This document shows positions 45,025 to 54,250 of a stretch of 64,000 nucleotides of DNA, one piece after another. The stretch's first letter is position 1. Every line of letters starts with the position of its first letter. Made by a program: the position numbers and the translations under genes. The notes beneath the pieces are model-generated. The model saw only the letters and a program-made list of their open reading frames with translations. It was not told the origin of the DNA and searched no databases. This stretch comes from Ornithinimicrobium pratense. Its GTDB lineage: Bacteria > Actinomycetota > Actinomycetes > Actinomycetales > Dermatophilaceae. The DNA lies in assembly GCF_008843165.1 (NCBI RefSeq), contig NZ_CP044427.1, positions 3,472,001-3,536,000 on the forward strand, in the 5' to 3' direction.

Positions 45025-46452
45025 ATGCCGCTCTCCCGGGACCGCACGCGCCGCGACGTGCCTTGGCGCGTGCCCTCCTGGTCCGACCCGGTGGTGCGCA
45101 GCGCGACCGGCGTGCTCGGCGGCCCGGCCGGGCGGTATGCCGTGGTGGGGGCGCGAGGGCTGGCCGGGGTCGCGGCCGCGGTGGTCCTGCTCGGCACGCT
45201 GAACCTGGCGCTGGCGGTGTGGACCAAGGGGCACTGCCTGCTCAAGGGCTGGAGCACGCCCGACCAGTTCTGGCGGGGCTGCTACTCCGACCTGCCGGTG
45301 GTGCACGTCAGCTCGCCCTTGGCCGAGGGGCTGCTGCCGTGGGCGGGCGAGTCGCCCTCCAACCAGCCGCCCCTGCCCGGGCTGGTGATGTGGCTGATCT
45401 CCCTGGCCTCCCCCGCCACCGGCACCGGGGTGACGGCGCAGCAGTGGACCCTGGTGCTGTGGGCGGCGCTCTGCGTGCCGCTGCTGGCCGCGGGGGTCCT
45501 GGCCGCGGTGGCCCTTCAGCCGCGCCGGCCCTGGCAGGCGGCCCACCTGGCGCTCAGCCCGGTGCTGGCCCTGCTGGTCCTCGTCTCGACCGACCTGCTC
45601 GGCATCACGCTCACGCTGCTGGCGCTCTGGGCCTGGCACAGGGAGCGCAGCTGGCTGGCCGGTGCGCTGCTCGGGCTGGCGCTCCTGGTGCGGCCCTTCC
45701 CCCTGCTGGTGCTCGCCGCGATGGTGCTCCTGGCCTGGCGGCACCGGCAACGGCTGCGGGTCATGCAGGTCCTGGTCGGTGCGGCGCTGGGGGCGCTGCT
45801 CGTCCTCGTGCCCCTGCTGACCGTCGAGCCGCAGGCGTTGACCGGTCTACGGCAGTGGTGGGGCCAGGGCGCCGGCTACGGCGCCCTGCAGATGGTGCCC
45901 CAGCTCCTGGGCGCCCGCCTCATCGCACCGGCCACGGTCGCGATCGCAGTCACGGGGTGGGTGGCCGCCCTGGTGCTCGGCGCGTGGCTGACCCGGCGCC
46001 CCGGGCGGGCACCCGTGGGCGTGGTCCAGCTGAGCGCCGTCATGTTGCTGGTGGTCGTGCTCACCGCCCCGTCGCTGTCGGTGCAGTCCGGTCTGTGGCT
46101 GCTGCCGTTGCTGGCGCTGTCCGCCCGGCCCTGGTGGGAGCACCTGGTCTGGGCGCTGGCCGAGGCGCTGCACTTCCTGGCGACCTGGCTGCACATCGCC
46201 TTCGGCAGCGACCCCGGCCGGGGGCTGCCGCCCGAGGCGTACGCGCTCGTGGTGCTGCTGCGCGCAGCAGCCTGGGCTTGGCTCCTGTGGCGGATCTGGG
46301 CCACCGCGCCGGTCCGATGGCGGACCCCCGCGGATCAGCCGCCGAGCTCGCTCCCGCGCTCGAGTGAGGTGGATGCGGACTCGCCGAGCACGGCGAGGGC
46401 GACCAACGGTGCCACCTCGGCCTCGACGACGTCGCGCAAGGAGCGGATGTAG
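45025..46452 (+). CDS. Polytopic membrane protein, GT87/GT-C-like (Rv0051 position)
   Basis: The 475-residue protein has about ten hydrophobic segments. The first periplasmic loop has CLLKGWSTPDQFWRGCYSDLPVV, with two Cys and an acidic residue typical of polyprenyl-sugar-dependent GT-C enzymes, followed by ESPSNQPPLPGLVMWLISL. In M. tuberculosis the counterpart Rv0051 follows ponA1, as here, which fits a cell-envelope role. The last ~50 residues are hydrophilic and rich in Ser and Thr; their DNA overlaps the 3' end of the opposite acyltransferase gene by 118 bp. The enzyme activity is inferred from family likeness only. Confidence 0.72.
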   Translation: MPLSRDRTRRDVPWRVPSWSDPVVRSATGVLGGPAGRYAVVGARGLAGVAAAVVLLGTLNLALAVWTKGHCLLKGWSTPDQFWRGCYSDLPVVHVSSPLAEGLLPWAGESPSNQPPLPGLVMWLISLASPATGTGVTAQQWTLVLWAALCVPLLAAGVLAAVALQPRRPWQAAHLALSPVLALLVLVSTDLLGITLTLLALWAWHRERSWLAGALLGLALLVRPFPLLVLAAMVLLAWRHRQRLRVMQVLVGAALGALLVLVPLLTVEPQALTGLRQWWGQGAGYGALQMVPQLLGARLIAPATVAIAVTGWVAALVLGAWLTRRPGRAPVGVVQLSAVMLLVVVLTAPSLSVQSGLWLLPLLALSARPWWEHLVWALAEALHFLATWLHIAFGSDPGRGLPPEAYALVVLLRAAAWAWLLWRIWATAPVRWRTPADQPPSSLPRSSEVDADSPSTARATNGATSASTTSRKERM

Positions 46453-48842
46453 GTCGCGGACAAGTGGTTGCTGTCCCGCCACACCACCACGCCGCCGACG
46501 ATCGGGCTGCACGTACGTCCGGGACAGGTGGCATCGGTGAAGTCGAGGATCGGCAGCTCGGGCACCCGCTCCGCGAGGAGGTCGTGACCGGTCCCGGCCC
46601 TGGCCAGCCCATCAGCCCGGGCGAAGGCGCACTGGGGGACGTCGTCCTGGTGCTCCGCCAGGCATGCCGGCACGTCGAACGGGGCACGGGGGACGTCGCG
46701 GATGAGCGCGGGTAGCGCGCCTGTCTGCGCCACTTGCTGCACCCGGGCCGCCAGCCCGTCGGCCACGGCCTCTGCACCCGTCCGGCCGTAGGAGGCGGAG
46801 GAGAGCAGGACGAGGTCGGGCTGCTGCTCCTCGAGGGTCTCGGTGAGCCCCTCCTGCCACTGGCTGCACTGGGTGTAGTCGCCCGCCTGGCCGCTGCGCC
46901 GCACGACTAGACCCTGCGCGGGCGGGCAGGAGGACTTGGTTAGGACCAGCACCCGCCAGCCCCGGTCGCGGCCAATCTCGTCGAGCGCCGTCACCCACAT
47001 CCCCGCGTGACTGTCCCCGGCCAGCGCGATGGTGACCTCACCGTCGGGGTCCCCTGCCTCACAGACACCGACGTCGGTGTCGGTGAGGCTGACGAAGCAG
47101 CCCTCTGGACGCAGCACGGGACGGTCGTCCGGCACCTGCTCCAGGGGGACGGCCAGGTCACCCACGGTGCGGGGGATCTCCACCTGCGGTAGCGGCTCGC
47201 CGAGCGTGGCCGAGACGGCCGCGCCTTGCGCGGCGACCTCTTGCGGGTCCCGGCCGGGTGCGGCGGTCCTGGCCGGGCCGTCACCGGGTCCGGCCGTCGC
47301 CCCCGACCCGTCCGGGGTCGGGGCGGCGTCGGGTCCCGCGCCGGGTGCGTCATCGTCCGACGGGTCGTCGCCGACGAGCAGGTCGTCCTCCGGCGTGAGA
47401 GTCCCGGCCCCGACCGGCTCGCGCAGCTCGTCCACGACGGCCGGGGTGCGCCACTGCGCATCCGCCCTCGTCGCGGAAGAGGGGGCTGAGGCGAGCACCA
47501 CCACACCGAGGAGGGCACCGGTGAGGATGCAGTTGAGCCCGAGCCGCAGGGTCCGCCAGGTGACCGCGGCCGCTGGCAGCTGCCCGGCGAGCGTCCGGCC
47601 GTGCCGTCGGACCGGGTCCTCGATATAGCGGAACGACAGCCAGGCCGGCACCACGGAGACCAGCACCGCGAGCAGGCCCCACTGGACGGGCAGCACGTCC
47701 GGTCCGCCCCGGCCCACCCCCGCCAGGTCGGCGGCGATGGCGACGAACGGCCAATGCCACAGGTAGAGGCTGTAGGACAACCGGCCTACCCACTGCAGCA
47801 GCACGTGTCGCAGCACCGCCACCGGCCCCCACGGCCCGGCCGCCGGACCGGCGATCAGCACCATGGCGGTGCCGACGGTCGGCAGCAGCGCCCAGGTGCC
47901 CGGGAAGGGGGTGTCGGCGTCGATGAGGAGGAGCGAGGCCGCGACCATGCCCAGACCGCCCCAGCCGACGGCCGCGGCGAGCGCCCGGGGGATCCTCGGC
48001 CAGGCCAGCGCGCCGAGCGCGACCAGCGCACCGAGCATCAGCTCGAAGATCCGGGTGGGGGTGACGAAGTAGGCCGAGGGGTCCTGCTGGGTCCACCACC
48101 AGGAGAGCCACAGCGACCCTGCGAACAGGGCCAGCGTGGTGGTCCAGGACAGCCGGGTGAACACCCGGGCCCGCCCCTTGGCCACCAGCAGGATGAGCAA
48201 GAGCAGGATCGGCCAGATGAGGTAGAACTGCTCCTCGACGGCGAGCGACCAGTAGTGCTGCAGCGGGCTGGGTGCCCGTTCCAGGTCGAGGTAGTCCACC
48301 GAGCGCGAGGCCATGCGCCAGTTGACGAGGAAGGTGGCCGAGGCGAGCAGGTCCCCCCCGATCTCGGCCCACCGGCTGCGCGGGAGGAGAAGCAGGGTGA
48401 GCACCGCGGTGCCGACGAGCGCGGTCAGCGCCGCCGGCAGCAGTCGGCGGGCGCGCCGCGCGTAGAACCGGCCGATGTCGATCCGTCCCCGCTCTCGCGC
48501 CTCCTCCAGGAGCAAGGAGCTCATCAGGAAACCGCTGACCACGAAGAAGACGTCCACGCCGGTGAACCCCCCGGGGAACCAGGCCACCCCGGCATGCCAG
48601 AGCAGCACTCCCAGCACCGCGACGGCCCGCAGCCCTTCGATGTCGGCGCGGAAGTGACGGGGCACGGGCGGGATCCGCAGCGCGTGCCGCGCCGCTTGCA
48701 GGGCGAGGTGCCGCCGACGGGTCAACGGCTGGTCAACGGGAGCCGGCTCCGCAGGCTCACCGGGGAGGGCGACCGGGTCCCCGGTAGCGACGGCAGGGTC
48801 CCCGCTGGGTGGGGGCTCAGGGGGTCTGAGGTTGCTGCTCAC
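46335..48842 (-). CDS. Membrane O-acyltransferase (acyltransferase-3 plus SGNH domain)
   Basis: The 835-residue protein transfers acyl groups, usually acetyl, onto exported glycans. Residues ~60-430 form the acyltransferase-3 domain with RADIEGLRAVAVLGVLLWHAG, TGVDVFFVVSGFLMSSLL, LQHYWSLAVEEQFYLIWP and RLSYSLYLWHWPF. A long disordered linker follows (Asp/Pro/Gly rich). The C-terminal SGNH hydrolase-like domain has GDSHAGMW near residue 609 and WRDSNHLSA near residue 790, giving the Ser and the Asp/His of the triad. It is the OafA/OatA-type architecture. GTG 48842 overlaps the stop of the Wzz-like gene. It likely O-acetylates the glycan or peptidoglycan. Confidence 0.92.
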   Translation of the reverse strand: MSSNLRPPEPPPSGDPAVATGDPVALPGEPAEPAPVDQPLTRRRHLALQAARHALRIPPVPRHFRADIEGLRAVAVLGVLLWHAGVAWFPGGFTGVDVFFVVSGFLMSSLLLEEARERGRIDIGRFYARRARRLLPAALTALVGTAVLTLLLLPRSRWAEIGGDLLASATFLVNWRMASRSVDYLDLERAPSPLQHYWSLAVEEQFYLIWPILLLLILLVAKGRARVFTRLSWTTTLALFAGSLWLSWWWTQQDPSAYFVTPTRIFELMLGALVALGALAWPRIPRALAAAVGWGGLGMVAASLLLIDADTPFPGTWALLPTVGTAMVLIAGPAAGPWGPVAVLRHVLLQWVGRLSYSLYLWHWPFVAIAADLAGVGRGGPDVLPVQWGLLAVLVSVVPAWLSFRYIEDPVRRHGRTLAGQLPAAAVTWRTLRLGLNCILTGALLGVVVLASAPSSATRADAQWRTPAVVDELREPVGAGTLTPEDDLLVGDDPSDDDAPGAGPDAAPTPDGSGATAGPGDGPARTAAPGRDPQEVAAQGAAVSATLGEPLPQVEIPRTVGDLAVPLEQVPDDRPVLRPEGCFVSLTDTDVGVCEAGDPDGEVTIALAGDSHAGMWVTALDEIGRDRGWRVLVLTKSSCPPAQGLVVRRSGQAGDYTQCSQWQEGLTETLEEQQPDLVLLSSASYGRTGAEAVADGLAARVQQVAQTGALPALIRDVPRAPFDVPACLAEHQDDVPQCAFARADGLARAGTGHDLLAERVPELPILDFTDATCPGRTCSPIVGGVVVWRDSNHLSATYIRSLRDVVEAEVAPLVALAVLGESASTSLERGSELGG

Positions 48843-49411
48843 CGGGCCCCCTCGGGCACGGTGGCAGGGTGGTCCCGCAGCCAGACGCGGTGCGCGCCCT
48901 CCACCCACAGCGCACCGGCGAGCGCCACCACCCCCAGCCAGGCCCACCACAGCGTGCGCGGCCGGAGCGGCTCGGTCGGGACGGTGGCTGTGCTCAGCAC
49001 GGAGTAGTCGACGTCTGGGTGATCGCGCAGGATGAGGGCGACTGCGGTGTCGGCGGCGAGCGCCGCCAGACGCGGGTCGGTGGCGGTGGCCCGCACCGCG
49101 ACGTCCAGCCGCTCATCGTCCTGGCCCACCTCCAGACCCAGGTTCCCCCGCACGTGCGGCCCCAGCTCGATCTCGTCCTCCACCGCACCCACCATTCCCG
49201 GATCGGACAGCGCCACGCTCGCTCGGTCGGCGTCGAGCCCGGTGGGGGCCAAGAGCGTGGCCTCAGCGGCGAACCGGTCTTCGCGCAGCACCTCCGCACC
49301 ACCGACCACCAGCGCGGCGAGCAGCACGAGGGTGATCCAGGGCAACCCCGCGACCCGGTGCATCCAATGCCGAGGCGCCTCGGAGTGCCGTGGCCGACGG
49401 CGCCTACCCAT
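48839..49411 (-). CDS. Wzz-like chain-length/polysaccharide co-polymerase membrane protein
   Basis: The 190-residue protein has two TM helices (WITLVLLAALVVGGAEVL at ~28-46 and WWAWLGVVALAGALWVEG near 160) around a loop. In that loop, AEATLLAPTGLDADRASVALSDP and ALILRDHPDVDYSVL resemble the Wzz/YveK-type pattern, in which a short loop fold controls polymer length. It has no kinase domain. The start ATG 49411 overlaps the CCA-adding enzyme's stop codon by 8 nt, and its stop overlaps the acyltransferase start (GTGA). A role in surface polymer assembly together with the acyltransferase is likely. Confidence 0.6.
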   Translation of the reverse strand: MGRRRRPRHSEAPRHWMHRVAGLPWITLVLLAALVVGGAEVLREDRFAAEATLLAPTGLDADRASVALSDPGMVGAVEDEIELGPHVRGNLGLEVGQDDERLDVAVRATATDPRLAALAADTAVALILRDHPDVDYSVLSTATVPTEPLRPRTLWWAWLGVVALAGALWVEGAHRVWLRDHPATVPEGAR

Positions 49412-51020
49412 CCCCCGACTCCGGCTGCTCGGCCCACCACCGCAGCAGCTCGTCGCGGGCGGCCTCCCACCCGAGAGGACCCTGGTCGAGTCGCACGGCC
49501 AGCAGGTGCTTGTAGGCACGGCCGAGCACGGGACCCGGCCGGATGCCCAGGATCTCACCGATCTGGTGCCCGTCCAGGTCGGGCCGGACCGCGCTGAGCT
49601 CCTCCTCCTGCCGCAGCCGCTCGATCCGGCGCTCCAGGTCGTCGTAGCTGGCCGCGAGGCGGGCCGCCTTGCGGCGGTTGCGGGTGGTGCAGTCGGAGCG
49701 GGTGAGCTTGTGCAGCCGGCCCAGGAGCGGGCCGGCGTCGGTGATGTATCGACGCACCGCGCTGTCGGTCCATTCCCCACCGCCGTAGCCGTGGAAGCGC
49801 AGGTGCAGCTCGACCAGGCGCGAGACCGACCGGACCGTCTCCTTGTCGAAGCGCAACGCCCGCAACCGGGCGCGGGTCATCTTGGCCCCGACGATCTCGT
49901 GGTGGTGGAAGCTGACCCCGCCCCCCGGCTCGAAGCGACGGGTGGGCGGCTTGCCGATGTCGTGCAGCAGCGCGGCCAGGCGCAGGACCAGGTCGGGGCC
50001 GGGGACCACGTCGGGGTCCGGCTCGGCCTCGCGCTCCGCGTCCGGGCCCGCGTCAAGGTCTGCGTCAAGGTCTGCGTCGAGGTCTGCGTCGAGGTCTTTG
50101 TCGAGGTCTTTGTCGGGGTCTGTGTCGGGGTCCGCGGTGGGGTCGGTGGCGACCTGAGCGTCCACCGGCGGGTCCTCCAGGGCGATGGCCTGCTCCAGGA
50201 CGGTGAGGCTGTGCTCGTAGACATCCTTGTGCCGGTGGTGCTCGTCCACCTCCAGGCGCAGCGCGGGCAGCTCGGGCAACACCTCGTCGGCCAGACCGGT
50301 CAAGACCATGACCTCCAGGCCGGCACGGGGGTCGGGGGCGAGGATGAGCTTGACCAGCTCATCGCGCACCCGCTCGGCGGACACGATCGCCAGGCGGGGC
50401 GCCATACCCCGCATGGCTTCCAGCACCTCGGGTGCGGGCACCATGCCGAGCTGGGCGGCGAACCTCGCCGCCCGCATCATCCGCAGCGGGTCGTCGCCGA
50501 AGGAGATTTGGGGGGTATGCGGCGTGCGCAGCACCCGTCCGGCCAGGCTGGTCAGTCCCCCGTGCGGGTCGACGAAGGTCAGCTCGGGCAGGCGCAGGGC
50601 CATCGCGTTGACGGTGAAGTCGCGCCGGACCAGGTCCTCCTCCAGGTTGTCGCCGAAGGCGACCACCGGCTTGCGTGAGGAGGCGTCGTAGGCGTCGGCC
50701 CGGTAGGTGGTGAACTCCAGGTGGTGCCTGCCCCGGCGGGCGCCGATGGTGCCGAAGTCGCGGCCCACGTCCCACGTGGTCTGTGCCCAGCCCTGCAGCA
50801 CCTGCTCGATCTGGTCGGGTGAGGCGGAGGTGGCGAAGTCGAGGTCGGGTGAGGCGCGGCCCAGGAAGGCGTCCCGCACCGGGCCCCCGACGAGGGCGAC
50901 CTCGTGCCCGGCTGTGGCGAAGCGCTCACCGATCTCGGTGAGCAGCGGCAGCGTCGGGGTCAGGTGGCGCAGGGCGCGCAGGAGCAACGCGGCGTCGGTC
51001 TGGTCGGTGGGTGCGGGCAT
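49404..51020 (-). CDS. CCA tRNA nucleotidyltransferase
   Basis: The enzyme adds or repairs the 3' CCA of tRNA. The 538-residue protein has the class II NTase head (VALVGGPVRDAFLG, then SPDLDFATSASP with the DxD metal ligands), RRDFTVNAMALRL, and DDPLRMMRAARFAAQLG with the RNA-binding domain after it. The HD domain follows, with HDIGKP near residue 350 and FHHHEIVGAKM. Inside the region between VYEHSLTVLEQAI and the HD motif is an insert of ~45 residues made of Asp-rich 4-residue units (DLDADLDAD). Such an insert is absent from most homologues, to my knowledge. The gene is the Rv3907c counterpart (pcnA). Confidence 0.95.
   Translation of the reverse strand: MPAPTDQTDAALLLRALRHLTPTLPLLTEIGERFATAGHEVALVGGPVRDAFLGRASPDLDFATSASPDQIEQVLQGWAQTTWDVGRDFGTIGARRGRHHLEFTTYRADAYDASSRKPVVAFGDNLEEDLVRRDFTVNAMALRLPELTFVDPHGGLTSLAGRVLRTPHTPQISFGDDPLRMMRAARFAAQLGMVPAPEVLEAMRGMAPRLAIVSAERVRDELVKLILAPDPRAGLEVMVLTGLADEVLPELPALRLEVDEHHRHKDVYEHSLTVLEQAIALEDPPVDAQVATDPTADPDTDPDKDLDKDLDADLDADLDADLDAGPDAEREAEPDPDVVPGPDLVLRLAALLHDIGKPPTRRFEPGGGVSFHHHEIVGAKMTRARLRALRFDKETVRSVSRLVELHLRFHGYGGGEWTDSAVRRYITDAGPLLGRLHKLTRSDCTTRNRRKAARLAASYDDLERRIERLRQEEELSAVRPDLDGHQIGEILGIRPGPVLGRAYKHLLAVRLDQGPLGWEAARDELLRWWAEQPESGDG
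50050..50121 (-). repeat. Six-unit 12-bp tandem repeat inside the CCA-adding enzyme gene
   Basis: On the plus strand six consecutive 12-bp units run from 50050 to 50121 with consensus GCGTCGAGGTCT; the last two units begin TTGTC and the pattern then fades. Read on the coding strand they give Asp-rich tetrapeptides such as DLDA and DLDK. Because the unit is a multiple of three, slippage changes length without breaking the frame. It sits in the acidic insert of an enzyme needed for tRNA maturation. Confidence 0.85.
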
Positions 51021-51124
51021 AGCAGGTCAAGGGTAGTCGGCGCTGGTGGACACCCCGTTCGCCGTCCTCGCGACGCCCGCGTGGATGCCTGTCCTCCTGC
51101 GGCCGCACTGGTTATGGTGGGGTG

Positions 51125-51610
51125 ATGACCATGACATCGCCGCGTTCGCAGCCTGCGGCGCGACGGCTGCCGTCGGTCAATGAGACGTCGGCCGGGGGCG
51201 TGGTCATCGACGTGCACGAAGGGCGCGCCAGGATCGCCATCATCGCCCGGCACAACCGGTCGGGCCGGCTGGAGTGGTGCCTGCCCAAGGGGCACGTCGA
51301 GCCGGGTGAGACGCTGGTCGAGACGGCCGAGCGGGAGGTGGCCGAGGAGACCGGCATCGAGGGGCGGGTGCTGGTCAGCCTGGGCATTATCGAGTACTGG
51401 TTCACCACCCCCTCGCACCGGATCCACAAGATGGTGCACCACTACCTGCTCGAGGCCACCGGGGGACGGCTCACGATCGCGAACGACCCCGACCAAGAGG
51501 CGGTCGACGCGATCTGGGTGCCCCTGGACGAGGTGCATCGCAAGCTCACCTTCCCTAACGAGCGCCGCATCGCCCGCGAGGCGTGGCAACGCCTGACCCG
51601 GACCGCCTGA
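51125..51610 (+). CDS. NUDIX hydrolase
   Basis: This 161-residue protein hydrolyses a nucleoside diphosphate linked to another moiety. The NUDIX box GHVEPGETLVETAEREVAEETG is complete (Gx5Ex7REUxEExGU) at about residues 56-78. The upstream block reads AGGVVIDVHEGRARIAIIAR, and the tail has WVPLDEVHRKLTFPNERR. In M. tuberculosis the counterpart in the same position, Rv3908, is MutT4. A TATGGT box lies 6 nt before ATG 51125, so the mRNA is probably leaderless. GTG 51122 is possible. The substrate is unknown. The next gene (51617) starts 6 nt after its stop, so the two are likely co-transcribed with murJ. Confidence 0.92.
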   Translation: MTMTSPRSQPAARRLPSVNETSAGGVVIDVHEGRARIAIIARHNRSGRLEWCLPKGHVEPGETLVETAEREVAEETGIEGRVLVSLGIIEYWFTTPSHRIHKMVHHYLLEATGGRLTIANDPDQEAVDAIWVPLDEVHRKLTFPNERRIAREAWQRLTRTA

Positions 51611-51616
51611 CCGGCC

Positions 51617-54250
51617 GTGACCCCGACGACCCGCCGACGAGCGTGGGCGGCACGTCCCCCGCGTCTGCCCGTCCTGCTGACGGCACCGCTGCTGGCCGTG
51701 CTGGTCACCTCGGGGGTAGGGGCCGAGCCAGTGGGTGCATCGGTGGGTACCTCGCCGGACAGCGACAGCGACAGCGACAGGGACGGGAACGGGGACGGGG
51801 ACGCAGGGCTCCGCATCCTGCTGGACGAGGTGGACCCGGTCGTGGCCCGGCCGGGCCAGCCGGTGACGCTGCGGGGGCGCCTGGTCAACGAGGGCCCGGA
51901 CGTGAGCCGGCTCAACCTGATCACCGTGGCTGCCGCTATGGGCCCGCTGACCTCGCGGGCCGATGTCGCCGGCTGGGTCGAGGGGACCGACCCCCGGTCG
52001 GCGTCCTGGGTGCTGGGGGACGACGCCCTGGGAGCCGTCATCCCGCCCGGCGGCCAGGACGAGTTCGAGGTGACCGTGCCCGGCTCCTCGCTGCAGTTCC
52101 TGCCGGCCACCCCGGCCATGCTCGGCGTGGAGCTGGTCGCCTCGGCCGAGGAAGAGACCGACCGGGTCCCCGTGCCCGACGGCCCCGCGCCAGCGGTGCT
52201 GCGCACGGTCCTCACCACCACGGGGCAGCCCTCGGTGGACGTGCCGCTGGAGACCACCTGGCTGGTGCCGCTCACCTTGCCCCCCGACGCGGAGCTGTCC
52301 AGCCCGGACGACACCGAGCACACCGCCGCCTGGCTAGCGGCGGTGGGACAGGACTCATCGGTGCGCCAGTGGCTGGAGCACCTAACCGTGCCGGAGGTGA
52401 CCTGGTGGGTCGACCCCGCCGCACTCGTGGCGCACCAACCCGCCGAGGCCCTCGTGGTGCCCGGGCCGGAGGAGGACGCTGAGCCGACCGCCCCGCCGGC
52501 GGTGAGCGAACCGCCCGAGCCGACCGGTCCCGATGACAAGACCGACGAGACCGACGAATCCGGGCAGACCGGAACACCGACCCCGCCCGAGGACATGGAC
52601 CGGGAGACTGCGGAGCCGGTGACGGCGCAGCCCACGGGCACCGGGCCCAGCGCGCCGTCGGTCCCCGGACGGCCAGACGGCGACAACGACAGCGACGGCG
52701 ACGACGACAACGACGGCGAGGACAGCACCGCCTCCCCCGAGGACGGGACCGACACCGGACCGGCACCTGCCCCTCCGCCGGAGACCGGGCCCACCAGCGA
52801 GCCAGGGCCGAACCCAGAGCCGGACCCAGAGCCCGAGCCGGAGACCCTCGAGGAGGCCCTGGCCCAGTTACGCCTGATGCTCGCCGAGGTGGATCCACAG
52901 CTGCTGTGGTGGCTGCCCACCGACGACCCCGACCTGGGGCTCCTGGTGACCGAGACCGACGCGGTGCCGACCGCCGTGGCCGACGACCTGCTGACCCGGC
53001 TGCCTGAGCAGGCACCGCCCGCCGTGGTGCAGCTGCTGCGGCAGGGTCGGCAGAACGTCGCCTGGCCCGCGCTCGCCGCTCCCACCGCAAGCGACGTCGC
53101 GGCGATCTCGGACCTCTACGCACGCACCCGAGAAGGGGGCCTTCGAGCCGTGCTGGTGCCAAGAGAGTCGTTCACCGCCGACTCGACCGCGCCACCCCGC
53201 CTCGGAGCGGTCCCCCTGGGTGACTCCCCGGACGTCGTCGCCATCGGCGCAGACTCCTGGACCAGCGGCCTGGTGGCGGCCAGCGGCAGCGACGCCGAGG
53301 AGCACGGTGCGGGCGCGGCGGCACAACGGCTCCTGGCCCACACGCTGGGCACCTGGCTGGAGGCCCCGGCTAGCCCTCGCACCCTCGTCATCGCCCCGCC
53401 CCGCGGCGCGGAGGTCCCTGCCGAGGTGCTCGACCAGCTGAGCGAGGGCTGGGCGCGAGCGCAGTGGCTGTCACCGGTCAGCGCCCAGGAGGTGCTGGAC
53501 CGGGCCGAGGACGCCGACCCGGTCGGGTTGAGCGGCATCGCGCCAGAGGAGGAGGTCCTGGGGCCCCTGTCCGACCTGGTGGTCCCCTCCGCCAGCCCGG
53601 TCCTCACCTCGCGGGCCCGCGACCTGGTCCGGCTGCAGGAGGATCTGGACGGCCTGTCCCAGATCCTGCGTGACACCGACGCCCTCCGCTCCTGGGAGCC
53701 TGTGCTCGACGCCCAGTGGTCGACGCGGTGGCGCCAGGACGAGGACGTGTGGGTGTCGACCTGGCGCACCCTGCGGCACGAGGTGGCCAGCACCCGCGAC
53801 GCGGTCTACCTGCTGCCGAGCAGCGTGAACTTCCTCGCCGACCAGGGCGTCATCCACCTCACCGTCGTCAACGACCTGCCGGTGGCGGTCGAGAACGTCC
53901 AGCTCCGGCTGCGGCCCAGCAATGGCCGGTTGCAGGTCACCGGGCAGCCGGACCCGGTCGACGTGGGGCCCGGCAGCCGGGCCAGCGTCCCCTTCCAGGC
54001 CCGCTCCATCACCCGCGGCGAGACCGTCCTGCACGTGCGGATCACCGCCCCGGACGGCACCCCGCTCGGTGAGGACGCCGAGGTCAACGTCCGCGTGCAG
54101 CCGACCGGCGTGTGGATCTACTGGGTGCTGGGCGGCCTGGCCGGGCTGGTGCTCGTGCTGGGCCTGCGCCGGGCCCTCACCTCATCCTCCCGCAGGACGG
54201 CATACCCTGGCTCGTCCCCCGCCCCCGGCTCCGAGGAGCGCCCGCAGTGA
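51617..54250 (+). CDS. DUF6049-type secreted/anchored protein (Rv3909 position)
   Basis: The 877-residue protein has a signal peptide (residues ~1-36, with LPVLLTAPLLAVLVTSG), a short Asp/Ser run, and a beta-rich domain at ~60-285. A long acidic, Pro- and Asp-rich spacer (residues ~290-415, with DGDNDSDGDDDNDGEDS) and a mixed domain follow. A single TM helix near 833-852 (YWVLGGLAGLVLVLGL) with a short basic tail ends the protein. M. tuberculosis Rv3909 lies in the same position, between the NUDIX gene and murJ. No enzymatic motif is visible. A partner role for MurJ or envelope assembly is suggested only by the conserved neighbourhood. GTG 51617 starts it; its stop overlaps murJ (GTGA). Confidence 0.85.
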   Translation: MTPTTRRRAWAARPPRLPVLLTAPLLAVLVTSGVGAEPVGASVGTSPDSDSDSDRDGNGDGDAGLRILLDEVDPVVARPGQPVTLRGRLVNEGPDVSRLNLITVAAAMGPLTSRADVAGWVEGTDPRSASWVLGDDALGAVIPPGGQDEFEVTVPGSSLQFLPATPAMLGVELVASAEEETDRVPVPDGPAPAVLRTVLTTTGQPSVDVPLETTWLVPLTLPPDAELSSPDDTEHTAAWLAAVGQDSSVRQWLEHLTVPEVTWWVDPAALVAHQPAEALVVPGPEEDAEPTAPPAVSEPPEPTGPDDKTDETDESGQTGTPTPPEDMDRETAEPVTAQPTGTGPSAPSVPGRPDGDNDSDGDDDNDGEDSTASPEDGTDTGPAPAPPPETGPTSEPGPNPEPDPEPEPETLEEALAQLRLMLAEVDPQLLWWLPTDDPDLGLLVTETDAVPTAVADDLLTRLPEQAPPAVVQLLRQGRQNVAWPALAAPTASDVAAISDLYARTREGGLRAVLVPRESFTADSTAPPRLGAVPLGDSPDVVAIGADSWTSGLVAASGSDAEEHGAGAAAQRLLAHTLGTWLEAPASPRTLVIAPPRGAEVPAEVLDQLSEGWARAQWLSPVSAQEVLDRAEDADPVGLSGIAPEEEVLGPLSDLVVPSASPVLTSRARDLVRLQEDLDGLSQILRDTDALRSWEPVLDAQWSTRWRQDEDVWVSTWRTLRHEVASTRDAVYLLPSSVNFLADQGVIHLTVVNDLPVAVENVQLRLRPSNGRLQVTGQPDPVDVGPGSRASVPFQARSITRGETVLHVRITAPDGTPLGEDAEVNVRVQPTGVWIYWVLGGLAGLVLVLGLRRALTSSSRRTAYPGSSPAPGSEERPQ

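Noticed and set aside
42592..45750. Very long reading frame opposite the PBP gene on the minus strand
   Set aside because: Its product is rich in Arg, Gly, His and Gln with no motif, and the plus strand holds a complete PBP with all active-site motifs. It is a G+C-driven antisense shadow.
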